DNA of 10,410 bases from Fidelibacterota bacterium (GCA_029931905.1 JAOZRH010000065.1:1-10410), one strand, 5' to 3'. Counted from the first letter of the stretch, positions 1 through 7,710 are shown. Made by a program: numbers and translations. Notes: a model not told the origin generated them from the letters alone.

Positions 1-536
1 CATCTTGCTTCATAACTATCTGTTGCACCGACGAGTACTCGTTCTGTTGAATTAATAATCCGTTGAGTATAATTTGCTGGTGCACCACATCGCATACAGA
101 TAGCCAATGTTTTTGTAATATATTCTGCTACAGCCAGTAATTGTGGTATTGGTTCAAAAGGTTTATTTCTATAATCTTTATCCAGACCTGCAATAATTAC
201 TCTTTTTCCGCTATCGGCTAATTTTTGAACTATATCTACAAGTGTTTCATCAAAAAACTGTGCTTCATCAATTCCAATTACATGTGCAAAAATTGAATGT
301 TTCAAAATTTCTTTTGGATCTTCTATTATTATGCTTTTAATTTGTTGTTTATTGTGACTAACGATATTTGTTTTATCGTATCGATCGTCAATTTTTGGTT
401 TGAAAACAACAACTTTTTGTCTTGCAATTTGTGCGCGTCGTAATCTTCTAATTAGCTCTTCTGTTTTTCCACTAAACATACTTCCACAAATTACTTCAAT
501 CCATCCCGATTTATGTTGCCCTGTAATATTAATCAT
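1..536 (-). CDS. tdk: Thymidine kinase, 3' end cut by window edge
   Basis: Thymidine kinase (TK1-like, type II) phosphorylates thymidine to dTMP with ATP in the cytoplasm. The 178 residues visible begin with ATG at 536-534. They show the P-loop GSMFSGKT (residues 18-25), the TK1 signature DEAQFF (90-95, with E91 as the expected catalytic base), and the first half of the structural zinc site, CMRC (C147, C150). The sequence stops at ...SYEAR, just before the expected second cysteine pair; the last two bases, TG, fit a cysteine codon. Only about 10-20 residues should be missing. The start codon lies inside the end of udk (8-bp overlap), and a GAGAG ribosome-binding motif lies just upstream, so translation is probably coupled to udk. 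It is the last visible gene of the cdd-udk-tdk operon. The family assignment is secure. Confidence 0.96.
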   Translation of the reverse strand, partial: MINITGQHKSGWIEVICGSMFSGKTEELIRRLRRAQIARQKVVVFKPKIDDRYDKTNIVSHNKQQIKSIIIEDPKEILKHSIFAHVIGIDEAQFFDETLVDIVQKLADSGKRVIIAGLDKDYRNKPFEPIPQLLAVAEYITKTLAICMRCGAPANYTQRIINSTERVLVGATDSYEAR

Positions 537-1167
537 GTATTTCTCTCAATAACATTTTTATTTTTGATTTTAATAAATCTATTGCTACTATATTTTTTCC
601 ACCACCGGGAATTATTATATCAGCATTTCGTTTACTTGGTTCAACAAAAGTTAAGTGCATAGGGCGAACAGTTCTGTAATATTGGTCAATTACATTTTCT
701 ATTGTACGACCTCTTTCAAAAATATCTCTTTTTAATCGACGAATAAACCTCACATCAGAATCAGTATCAACATATATTTTTATGTCAAGTAAATCTAAAA
801 TTTGCGGATTATTCAAAATTAATATTCCTTCTACAATGATAACTTTTTGTGGTTCAATATATAGTGTTTCTTTCATTCTTGAATGTGTTGAATATTCATA
901 TTGTGGAGCATTAATCGACTTACCTTTTCGTAATTTTTCTAAATCTTCATATAGTAATGAAAATTCTACAGCATTTGGATGATCAAAATTCCAATGTTTC
1001 CATTCTGATTTTTTATCTTTAGGTAAATTATAATAATACCAATCTTGTTCTATTATTATTGCACCTTTTTTTTTAAAATCTTTTACAATTGCTCTTGAGG
1101 CTAATGTTTTTCCAGAACCACTACCTCCGGCAATTCCAATTATTACACAATTATTATTAGACAACAA
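529..1167 (-). CDS. udk: Uridine kinase
   Basis: Uridine/cytidine kinase phosphorylates uridine and cytidine to UMP and CMP (pyrimidine salvage, cytoplasm). The 212 residues match the usual family length. Seen in order: Walker A GGSGSGKT (14-21), the QDWYY segment holding the substrate-side Asp (about 42), the NFDHPNA motif, YEYSTHSRMKET, the strand VIIVEGILIL, the lid RFIRRLKRDIFERGR with its arginines, and VRPMHLTFVEPSKRNADIIIP. The start is TTG at 1167-1165. No in-frame ATG lies between it and the P-loop strand, and AGGA sits 5 nt upstream, right after the cdd stop codon. The gene is 9 bp downstream of cdd and its end overlaps the tdk start by 8 bp, so the three genes should be co-transcribed. 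A second kinase of the same fold lies at 3347-4984, but that one is the multidomain type. Identity is secure. Confidence 0.96.
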   Translation of the reverse strand: MLSNNNCVIIGIAGGSGSGKTLASRAIVKDFKKKGAIIIEQDWYYYNLPKDKKSEWKHWNFDHPNAVEFSLLYEDLEKLRKGKSINAPQYEYSTHSRMKETLYIEPQKVIIVEGILILNNPQILDLLDIKIYVDTDSDVRFIRRLKRDIFERGRTIENVIDQYYRTVRPMHLTFVEPSKRNADIIIPGGGKNIVAIDLLKSKIKMLLREIHD

Positions 1168-1176
1168 TTTATTCCT

Positions 1177-1596
1177 TTATATTTTCTTTGTATTTTTTGT
1201 TGTAAGATTATTACTACTAAATGGATATGGTAATAATTCTCTTGCAGTAATCGTATTGATGATTTTACCTTCTCCATTCACAAGAATTACATCAATATTT
1301 CCACAAATATCATAAATCACTTGGCGACATGCCCCACAAGGTGAAACACCTTCAGAGCTTATTACTACCAAACTTTCAAACTCTTTTTCTCCAGCTACAA
1401 TGCCAGATGCGATTGCATTTCTTTCTGCACAAACAGTTAAGCCATAAGAACTACTTTCTACATTTGTACCAACAAAAACATTTCCACTTTTTGAAAGTAA
1501 AGCCGCACCAACTTTAAATTTTGAATAAGGGGAATATGAATTTTTCCTCGCTACAATTGCCTGTTCAATTAATAAATCAGTTGTTATTTTTTTCAT
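1177..1596 (-). CDS. cdd: Cytidine deaminase (zinc, short tetrameric type)
   Basis: Cytidine deaminase hydrolyses cytidine and deoxycytidine to uridine and deoxyuridine. The 139-residue length matches the short, homotetrameric class that uses three cysteine zinc ligands. The two signature motifs are intact: CAERNA (C56 zinc ligand, E58 proton shuttle) and PCGACRQ (C87 and C90 zinc ligands). The upstream segment SPYSKFKVGAAL and the nucleoside-binding GTNVESSSYGLT are also typical. The last 12 or so residues (SNNLTTKNTKKI) are a polar tail with no recognisable role. The ATG at 1596 is preceded by a strong AGGAG ribosome-binding site. It is the first gene of the operon and delivers uridine to the uridine kinase encoded next. 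Identity is secure. Confidence 0.97.
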   Translation of the reverse strand: MKKITTDLLIEQAIVARKNSYSPYSKFKVGAALLSKSGNVFVGTNVESSSYGLTVCAERNAIASGIVAGEKEFESLVVISSEGVSPCGACRQVIYDICGNIDVILVNGEGKIINTITARELLPYPFSSNNLTTKNTKKI

Positions 1597-1730
1597 TATT
1601 ATCTCCTCATATAAAATAATTATTTTATCTTATAAATTCAATTAAAAAAAATATTATAAAAACATTTGTAATATTTATTTATTTTCATAACTTAACACAT
1701 ATAGTTAATAGAATATAAAAAGGAGGAAAA
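1597..1730. promoter_or_regulatory. Divergent promoter region, cdd operon and exported protein
   Basis: This 134-bp, almost pure A/T intergenic region separates divergent genes, so it must hold both promoters. Toward cdd (minus) there is a perfect -10 hexamer TATAAT at 1658-1653 but no good -35. This would give a leader of about 50 nt that includes the palindrome at 1611-1628. Toward the plus-strand gene there is a TATAGT hexamer at 1700-1705, again without a convincing -35. The ribosome-binding sites are clear: AGGAG for cdd, and AGGAGG at 1721-1726 for the gene at 1731. At this base composition individual hexamers are weak evidence; that a divergent promoter region exists is the safe part. 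Confidence 0.4.
1611..1628. repeat. 18-bp perfect palindrome in cdd leader
   Basis: ATAAAATAATTATTTTAT reads identically on both strands (two 9-bp half-sites, no spacer). It lies just upstream of the cdd ribosome-binding site and start codon, a usual place for a repressor operator or a leader hairpin. It consists almost wholly of A and T, so chance occurrence in this AT-rich DNA is quite possible. No matching second copy was noticed in the window. Confidence 0.35.
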
Positions 1731-2810
1731 ATGAAAAAGGGTAAACTTATTGCTTTAATAATGTTAATTATTTTTTGCTTTGGAATGCTCAATGCTGGTG
1801 ATTTTGAAGAAACTTTGTCGCAAATGCTGGAAAAAAATGCAAAATTGTATGCTCAACCGCTTGTAACAGGATTTGGTTCTTCAATGAATAGTGGTTTATA
1901 TAAAAAAGTTAAGTGTAAAACAGGAATATTGCCAATACCAATTGGATTTGATATTGGTATAATTACAAGCGTTTCATTGGTATCAGACGAAGATTTAACT
2001 TTTGATTTTGATTTATCAAGTGATCTTGATCTTGATTTTGGCAGTATTGATCCATCATTACCAAATATTACTGTTAAAATGTCTGATATCTATAATGAAA
2101 CTGAAGTTCCGACAGTTTGCGGAGAGCAAGATGAAATAACTGTTACAAGAAAAACTCAAACTGAGGTAGTGAGTGCATTAGTGAATGCTATGCCGGGTAC
2201 TGTTACTGAAAAACAAGCTTATGAAATAGCATTAAACAATTCTTATTCTAGTGTAAAAGGTTTGATGCAGGAAATTTCATTAGTAGGTTCTGGCATACCA
2301 GTGGTTCCATCGGCAAATATTCAATTAAATGTTCGAGTTCCTTTTGGAATTGAATTTAGCTTAAGGGGTGCACCAGAATACGAAAGCCCAGATGTTGGTA
2401 AAATACAAATGATTGGTTTTGGTGTTAGAAAAAGTGTTCCTGTGCCAATAATCGATGTTTCAGCAGGAGCTTTTTATCAAACATTATCAATTGGAGATGT
2501 GTTTGAAGCAAAAAATATAAATATTCATGCAGAAGTTGGAAAAACATTAGGTGTTCCTGGTTTTAAATTTTCACCATATCTCGGAGTTGGAATGGACAAA
2601 TCTACAGTTGATTTATCATACACAATTGTTGACGGAGATTTGCCAGGAATGGATGGAGATCAAGAAGTAAGTTTTACTATGGAAGGTGAAAATACATTAC
2701 GCGTAAATGTCGGATTTAGTTTACAAATGGCTTTGTTATATTTACATAGTGAATATTCTGTTGGAAAATATCAAACTGCATCTTTAAGCGTTGGTTTCAT
2801 ATTTAAATAA
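1731..2810 (+). CDS. Exported probable outer-membrane barrel protein (DUF6588-like)
   Basis: This 359-residue protein has a classical signal peptide: KKGK, a hydrophobic core at about 6-20, and probable cleavage after LNA (A22). The mature protein opens with a short helix and the phrase QPLVTGFGSSMNSG, which recalls the uncharacterised outer-membrane-like family DUF6588 of the FCB group; this rests on memory of the family. The second half alternates polar and hydrophobic residues with glycines and aromatics (NIQLNVRVPFGIEFSLRG, VSAGAFYQTLSIGD, FSPYLGVGM, LRVNVGFSLQMALLYLHSEY) and ends SVGFIFK, as expected for amphipathic beta strands of a barrel. Residues about 86-107 form an Asp-rich stretch (DEDLTFDFDLSS, then DLDLDFG) that could sit outside the barrel or bind cations. 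The ATG has a strong AGGAGG site 4 nt upstream, and a terminator follows, so the gene is probably monocistronic. Function unknown. Confidence 0.85.
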   Translation: MKKGKLIALIMLIIFCFGMLNAGDFEETLSQMLEKNAKLYAQPLVTGFGSSMNSGLYKKVKCKTGILPIPIGFDIGIITSVSLVSDEDLTFDFDLSSDLDLDFGSIDPSLPNITVKMSDIYNETEVPTVCGEQDEITVTRKTQTEVVSALVNAMPGTVTEKQAYEIALNNSYSSVKGLMQEISLVGSGIPVVPSANIQLNVRVPFGIEFSLRGAPEYESPDVGKIQMIGFGVRKSVPVPIIDVSAGAFYQTLSIGDVFEAKNINIHAEVGKTLGVPGFKFSPYLGVGMDKSTVDLSYTIVDGDLPGMDGDQEVSFTMEGENTLRVNVGFSLQMALLYLHSEYSVGKYQTASLSVGFIFK

Positions 2811-2829
2811 AAGTTATATAGATAAGATT

Positions 2830-2860
2830 AAGGGTAGTTTATTTTTGGCTACCCTTTTTT
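2830..2860 (+). terminator. Rho-independent terminator of exported-protein gene
   Basis: Perfect 8-bp stem AAGGGTAG (2830-2837) with CTACCCTT (2849-2856), an 11-nt loop, and a T-run at 2855-2860. It starts 20 bp after the stop codon of the exported-protein gene. No A-run precedes the stem, so it works best on the plus strand. Confidence 0.9.
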
Positions 2861-2898
2861 ATGTAAAGTAATAATATTAAAAGGATAAACGATTTAAT

Positions 2899-3276
2899 AT
2901 GAAAATGAAATTTTTTTCAAAAAATAAATATTTATTTTTAACAATTATATATGCAATTATTATTTTTATTGTATCGGCAATTCCGGGACATTCATTATCA
3001 AGGTATAAAATTTTAAGTTTTGATAAATTTCTTCATTTTTCTGTTTATTTTGGATTTGGAATATTATTATTCAAAGCAAATATCGAACAATTGAATGTTT
3101 CAGAACGAAATATTTTAATTTTAACTATAATAATTGGATTATTTTATGGGATTTCAGATGAAGTACATCAGTTATTTGTTATAAATAGAACTGCTTCAGT
3201 TTATGATGTAATTGCTGATTTTTTGGGAATAGTTTTTGGTACGGTTTTTATTTTCAAATTAAGTAAAAAGAGTTAA
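2899..3276 (+). CDS. VanZ-like small integral membrane protein
   Basis: This 125-residue protein is mostly membrane-embedded, with about four hydrophobic helices at residues 11-29, 44-58, 72-86 and 103-120. The conserved polar positions of the VanZ-like family are present: FDKFLHF (D42, K43, H46), ISDEVHQLFV (D87, E88, H90, Q91), R97 and YDVIADFLG (D103). These form a polar cluster at one membrane face. VanZ itself gives low-level teicoplanin resistance in enterococci; the broad family in other bacteria has no agreed biochemical role, so no resistance function should be read into it. The ATG is preceded by AAAAGGA at a rather long spacing (about 13 nt). It follows the terminator of the upstream gene and so probably has its own promoter, which I could not locate. 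Confidence 0.88.
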   Translation: MKMKFFSKNKYLFLTIIYAIIIFIVSAIPGHSLSRYKILSFDKFLHFSVYFGFGILLFKANIEQLNVSERNILILTIIIGLFYGISDEVHQLFVINRTASVYDVIADFLGIVFGTVFIFKLSKKS

Positions 3277-3346
3277 AAATTCAAAATATTTTTCATTTCA
3301 AAGTATTAATTTGTTAAATAGATAAATTATTTCTAAATTAACATAT

Positions 3347-4984
3347 ATGATTTATAGATATAAGGAAATTCAAAATAATTGTGATGTTGTAGATGATAAA
3401 AGTGGATTATCATTCATTAAAGAGTTTTTGCCAAATTATTCAAAAAATATATTATCAATGTCAATTGATGGAGAAAACAGAAGTTTAAATAATCAGATAT
3501 CTTCAAAAACAAAGATTGTAGAATTCTATAGTTTATCCGATTATACTGGTGCGAGGGTAATGGCAATATCTACAACTGCATTAATGTTGACGGCCTCTGA
3601 AATGTTATTTCCTGATGTAAAATTTTCTATAGAACATTCATATAGCAGTGGTTTTTATTGTGAACCAAGTAATATGTCGAAATTGCCAAGTAATTATCTT
3701 GAAATGTTAAAAGATACAATGAAATTGTTAGTTGAGAACGATATTGATTTTATTGATGAATGTATTAATGTTTCAAAAATTAATGAATTACAACAAGGTC
3801 GTTTTAAAATATTCAAATATACTTCATTAAAAAAAATAAGAATTAACAAAATTAATGGATTTGCACATTGGTTTTTAGCTCCATTAGTGCCAAGTAGTTC
3901 TTATATTAAAAAATTTAATTTATTCCCATATCATGATGGGTTTGTATTGCAGTTTATGAATAGTAAAAACATGAAGATGTTGCCACCAATTCAAAATTTG
4001 CCAAAATTGTTTAATGTCTTTAGAGAAAGTGAAAAAAGAGGTAAATTACTTTCGATTAATTTTGTAGATCAGTTAAATAATAAAATAAAAGACCATCAGC
4101 AAATATTAGAGACAATCCAAATATATGAAGCTTTACATGAAAAAAAAATAAGTGAAATAGCTAATATAATTTCGAAAAAGAGAGCTAAAATAATATTTAT
4201 TTCGGGTCCATCGTCTTCTGGCAAAACAACATTTATGAAACGATTAAATATTCAATTGAAGATAAATGAAATAAATCCGATTAATATTTCTTTAGATAAT
4301 TATTTTGTAGATAGAGTAGAAACGCCAAAAGATAAAAATGGCAATTATGATTTTGAACATTTTCAAGCGATTGATAAAGAATTATTAGATGAACATATAA
4401 ATAAATTATTAAATGGAGAATCAACATATTTACCGGAATTTGATTTTAAAACTGGAACAAGAAAAAAAGGCAATAAAAAAGTTGAAATGAAATCAAATAC
4501 AATATTATTGCTCGAAGGAATTCATGGATTAAATCCAGAATTGATTCAAAATATTGATAAATCTAAAGTGTTGAAAATATATGTTAGTACTTTAACACAA
4601 TTGAATTTAAATTTATATAATAGAGTATCTACTTCTGATACTCGTTTATTAAGAAGAATGATTAGGGATATGAATTTTAGAAATTATGATGTGGAAGAAA
4701 CATTAAAACGATGGCCATCTGTTAGAAGGGGTGAAGACCGTTGGATTTTTCCTTATCAAGAGAATGCTGATATAATTTTCAATAGTGCATTAGAATATGA
4801 ATGGGGTGTGTTTTTTCCAATATTAGGAAATAAATTAAAAGAAATAGATATTAAATCATCAGTAAAAAATGATGCTATGAGATTGCATAAATTGTTAAGT
4901 TTATATTTACCGATTTCAACAAAATATATTCCACCTACTTCAATTCTTCGAGAATATATTGGAGAAAGTTCATTTTCTTATTGA
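3347..4984 (+). CDS. Multidomain nucleoside (uridine-type) kinase with TGS- and SAD-like N-terminus
   Basis: This 545-residue protein belongs to the family that joins a threonyl-tRNA-synthetase-like N-terminal half to a uridine kinase. Residues about 15-65 look like a degenerate TGS domain (SFIKEFLPNY, MSIDGENRSL, KIVEFYSLSDYTG). Residues about 70-230 resemble the synthetase second additional domain (FSIEHSYSSGFYCEP, LVPSSSYIKKFNLF). The kinase half starts near 270 with Walker A GPSSSGKT (287-294), followed by ISLDNYFVDR, TPKDKNGNYDFEHFQAID, LLLEGIHGLNP, DTRLLRRMIRDMNFR, WPSVRRGEDRWIFPYQENADIIFNSA and ...EYEWGVFFP. All family kinase motifs are intact, so it should be an active nucleoside kinase; the substrate is not readable from sequence. 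The synthetase-like part carries no class II catalytic domain. No clear ribosome-binding site precedes ATG 3347, so the start is somewhat uncertain. The C-terminus ends shortly after YIPPTSILREYIG, which is usual for the family. Confidence 0.93.
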   Translation: MIYRYKEIQNNCDVVDDKSGLSFIKEFLPNYSKNILSMSIDGENRSLNNQISSKTKIVEFYSLSDYTGARVMAISTTALMLTASEMLFPDVKFSIEHSYSSGFYCEPSNMSKLPSNYLEMLKDTMKLLVENDIDFIDECINVSKINELQQGRFKIFKYTSLKKIRINKINGFAHWFLAPLVPSSSYIKKFNLFPYHDGFVLQFMNSKNMKMLPPIQNLPKLFNVFRESEKRGKLLSINFVDQLNNKIKDHQQILETIQIYEALHEKKISEIANIISKKRAKIIFISGPSSSGKTTFMKRLNIQLKINEINPINISLDNYFVDRVETPKDKNGNYDFEHFQAIDKELLDEHINKLLNGESTYLPEFDFKTGTRKKGNKKVEMKSNTILLLEGIHGLNPELIQNIDKSKVLKIYVSTLTQLNLNLYNRVSTSDTRLLRRMIRDMNFRNYDVEETLKRWPSVRRGEDRWIFPYQENADIIFNSALEYEWGVFFPILGNKLKEIDIKSSVKNDAMRLHKLLSLYLPISTKYIPPTSILREYIGESSFSY

Positions 4985-5030
4985 AATTAAAATAATATTG
5001 TATTACTATTTGGAGAAATAAAAGAATATT

Positions 5031-6191
5031 ATGAATAAAAAAAATACTCAAATTATTAAAAAAACTAAAATATTTGATTTTTTAAGTTACGAAGAATTAA
5101 CAGATAAAATTGATTTTGTGATTTCTGAACCCGGATTTCCTATTCCGGCAGTAATTAGAAATTCAGCTCAAGAGATTGTCCTTTCCGGCAAATTATCATA
5201 TACTATGCCTGAAGGATTAATCAAATTGCGTGAATTGATTGCCGATAAATTCAATCATAAATATGGGAAAGATGGTGTTACAGTAACATTAGGAGCATCT
5301 GAAGCCTTATATTCAATAATTACATCTTTAACAGAATCTGGAGATGAAGTATTATTGCCATCATTAAGAAATCCAAGTTATGATGCTGTTGCTTTATTAG
5401 CGGAGACAAAAATTGTAGAATATAAAATAAATAATATAGACAAAAATCAATTTTTTGTATCGAATATAGAAAAGAAAATTACAGATAAAACGAAGATGAT
5501 AATATTGAATAATCCTTTAGATCCAACTGGACAGGTTATTGTTTTTGAAGATATTCAAAAAATAGCAGAAATATGTAAAAAGAAAAAAATATTTTTAGTA
5601 GTTGATGAGTCTTATAACGAAATTCACTATTCTAAACAAAAATATTTAACTGCATCAGGTTTAAATGAATATGTAATTGTTTTCACAACATTATCAAAAC
5701 TATTTAGTATGACTGGTTGGAGATTAGGCTGGATATTAAGTAGCGACGAAATAATGAAAAAGATTAATATTTTAAGAAAATATTCTATTACTTGTGTCCC
5801 AACAATCAGTCAGCTTTTAGCTATTCGAATTTTAGAGGGAATAGGAGATAAAACAAGTGATAAAATATTATCAATTTTATCTAATCATAGAAAATTAATG
5901 AATGAAACATTAATAAAATATGGATTAGAATCTTTCATTATTCCTGCAGGTGGGTATTATTTGTTTTTAAAGTATAGTGATTATTTAGATAAACCATTAT
6001 CAAGTGAAAAATTTTCAAAAATGTTGAAAGATGAAAAAAATGTATTGACTGTGCCGGGAAAAACATTTGGCGATAGTGGCGAAGGATATATTAGAATTTC
6101 TTTTTCTACCGATGAAACCAATATTCAAGAAGGTGTGAAAAAAATAAAAGAATTTATTGATGATTTAAATAATTTTAACATTGTTTATTGA
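5031..6191 (+). CDS. Pyridoxal-phosphate aminotransferase, class I/II (aspartate aminotransferase-like)
   Basis: This 386-residue fold-type I PLP enzyme would transfer amino groups between an amino acid and a 2-oxo acid in the cytoplasm. The key residues are in place: Y-TMPEG-LIKLRE near the N-terminus, LGASEALY (cofactor phosphate region), NNPLDPTG with N161, VVDESY with D192 and Y195, the Schiff-base lysine K223 in LSKLFSMTGWRLGW, and the carboxylate-binding arginine R355 in YIRISFS. The loop SLRNPSYDAV stands where most members have a P-x-Y-P-x-Y motif. Specificity (aspartate, aromatic, alanine or other) cannot be decided from these motifs. GGAG lies 15 nt before ATG 5031, further than normal; no better in-frame start is visible. 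The gene starts 46 bp after the kinase gene and may be co-transcribed, but no shared pathway is evident. Confidence 0.93.
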   Translation: MNKKNTQIIKKTKIFDFLSYEELTDKIDFVISEPGFPIPAVIRNSAQEIVLSGKLSYTMPEGLIKLRELIADKFNHKYGKDGVTVTLGASEALYSIITSLTESGDEVLLPSLRNPSYDAVALLAETKIVEYKINNIDKNQFFVSNIEKKITDKTKMIILNNPLDPTGQVIVFEDIQKIAEICKKKKIFLVVDESYNEIHYSKQKYLTASGLNEYVIVFTTLSKLFSMTGWRLGWILSSDEIMKKINILRKYSITCVPTISQLLAIRILEGIGDKTSDKILSILSNHRKLMNETLIKYGLESFIIPAGGYYLFLKYSDYLDKPLSSEKFSKMLKDEKNVLTVPGKTFGDSGEGYIRISFSTDETNIQEGVKKIKEFIDDLNNFNIVY

Positions 6192-6259
6192 TAATAGATT
6201 GTTGTGTTAGTTAATATTAAGCATGCAATTAGAATAATGTAATTAATTGTAGGAGAATT

Positions 6260-7285
6260 GTGTTTGTGATGAAAAAAAATAGAATAATTTTATTGTTATT
6301 ATTTGTTATTGTAATTTCTGTCTTTGGTGAAACAAAACAAAAATATGAATTATTAAAAAATTTCAAATTAGAAAATAATGCTGTTATTTCTGAATGTAAG
6401 ATTGGATATAGAACTTTTGGAACAATGAATTCCAAAAAAAATAATATTATTTTATTTCCAACTTGGTTTGGTGGAACGAGTGAACATTTAGATAAATTAA
6501 TAAATGGAAAAGACTTTTTGGATTCATCAAAATATTATATAATTGCAGTCGATGCACTTGGTAATGGTGTCTCATATTCCCCGTCAAATTCAAAAAATAA
6601 TGATGAAAAATATTTTGATATTACAATTACTGATATGGTAAATTCACAATATTTGTTATTAACAGATAAACTGAATATTGAACATGTAAAAGCAATTGTT
6701 GGCGGATCGATGGGAGGCATGCAAGCATTTCAATGGGCTGTTTCATATCCATATTTTGCGAATAAATTGGTTGCTTATATTGCTACACCACGAATTTCTT
6801 CTTATGATTTATTGATAGATAATGCTGAAATAACAATAATTGAAATGGGTGAAAAATATAATATTCCTGAAGCAGAATATATGAAAGCAGTAAGAATGTT
6901 TCAGAATGCAGGGAGTTTTTCCCCTTCTTATAGGGTGAATGAAACAGCTTATGAAGATTTTCCTGAATTTATCAAACAATATGAAAGTTATTCACCTACA
7001 AATTTAACTGCTAAAAATTATAAATGTCAAATGAAAGCAATTATGAGTCATAATATTTTTAGAGATTATAATAATTCACAAAAGAAAACTGCAAAAGTAA
7101 TTAAATCTGACATTTTGCTGATAGTTAATAAACAAGATCATTTAGTTAATCCGCAACCAGCAATAGATTTTGCACCTTATGTTGATGCCGAACTTCTTAT
7201 ACTTGATAATAATCGAGGACATCTTGGAATTACTTATGAATTGAAAAAAGTGGTAGGAACGATTTCTAAATTTTTAGAAAAGTAA
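6260..7285 (+). CDS. Exported alpha/beta hydrolase of the homoserine O-acetyltransferase-like group
   Basis: This 341-residue alpha/beta-fold protein carries a signal peptide (KKNRIILLLLFVIVISVFG, likely cut before ETKQ), so it should act in the periplasm or at the cell surface. The body follows the MetX-like pattern: ECKIGYRTFGTMN, LFPTWFGGTSEHL, IIAVDALGNGVSYSPSN, and the nucleophile elbow GGSMGGMQAFQWA. The inferred catalytic triad is S150, D293 (NKQDHLVNP) and H321 (NRGHLGI). True cytoplasmic MetX enzymes carry GxxGxTGPSS where this has GNGVSYSPSN, and GH-D near the histidine where this has GHLG. Together with the export signal, this argues against methionine biosynthesis and for a hydrolase or acyltransferase of unknown substrate. 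Start choice: AGGAG at 6251-6255 is 4 nt before GTG 6260, but ATG 6269 gives the cleaner signal peptide (spacing 13 nt). Residue numbers here count from GTG 6260. Confidence 0.88.
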   Translation: MFVMKKNRIILLLLFVIVISVFGETKQKYELLKNFKLENNAVISECKIGYRTFGTMNSKKNNIILFPTWFGGTSEHLDKLINGKDFLDSSKYYIIAVDALGNGVSYSPSNSKNNDEKYFDITITDMVNSQYLLLTDKLNIEHVKAIVGGSMGGMQAFQWAVSYPYFANKLVAYIATPRISSYDLLIDNAEITIIEMGEKYNIPEAEYMKAVRMFQNAGSFSPSYRVNETAYEDFPEFIKQYESYSPTNLTAKNYKCQMKAIMSHNIFRDYNNSQKKTAKVIKSDILLIVNKQDHLVNPQPAIDFAPYVDAELLILDNNRGHLGITYELKKVVGTISKFLEK

Positions 7286-7313
7286 TATTTTGTAATATAA
7301 AAAGGAGAATAAA

Positions 7314-7694
7314 ATGGATAACAATTCAATTAATAAGGTTATTTTAGTTGGATATTTAGGGCATGCTCCAGAGATAAAACATACTCCAAATGAAACAATT
7401 ATGTCAAAGTTTAGTGTTGCAACAAATAAGAAATGGAAAGATAATAATGGCGAGTATAAGGATAGGACTACTTGGCATAATATTGTTTGTTGGCGAAATC
7501 TTGCGGAATACAGTAAAACACTTCTCAAAGGTCAACAAATTTATCTTGAAGGTCACCTAATTACACGAGATTGGACAGATAAAGAACACAAAAAACATTA
7601 TATTACAGAAATTGTGGCAGAAAAAATTACACCTTTAGGTATAAGGAAAAAAGCAGACAAAAAAACTACAGAAAAAGACGAAGAATCACTTTAA
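7314..7694 (+). CDS. ssb: Single-stranded DNA-binding protein
   Basis: This 126-residue OB-fold SSB protects and organises single-stranded DNA during replication, recombination and repair. Residues about 5-107 form the complete OB domain: INKVILVGYLGHAPEIKHTP, MSKFSVATNKKW, DRTTWHNIVCW (aromatic DNA-stacking residues), LAEYSKTLLKGQQIYLEGHLITRDW and YITEIVAEKITPLG. The tail is only about 18 residues, charged (KKADKKTTEKDEESL), and ends in EESL instead of the usual acidic tip DDIPF that recruits partner proteins. Start ATG 7314 has AAGGAG at 7302-7307, ideally spaced. It lies 28 bp after the hydrolase gene and converges with the minus-strand gene 16 bp further on, without a recognisable terminator between them. 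A second ssb elsewhere in the genome is possible. Confidence 0.95.
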   Translation: MDNNSINKVILVGYLGHAPEIKHTPNETIMSKFSVATNKKWKDNNGEYKDRTTWHNIVCWRNLAEYSKTLLKGQQIYLEGHLITRDWTDKEHKKHYITEIVAEKITPLGIRKKADKKTTEKDEESL

Positions 7695-7710
7695 TTTTTT
7701 TAGCTAACTT

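Noticed and set aside
782..982. Plus-strand ORF opposite udk
   Set aside because: It lies entirely within the antisense of a well-conserved uridine kinase, with no ribosome-binding site or recognisable domain.
7263..7280. Inverted repeat TTTCTAA/TTAGAAA at the end of the hydrolase gene
   Set aside because: It is an A/T-only stem inside coding sequence without a following T-run; not a convincing terminator ahead of ssb.
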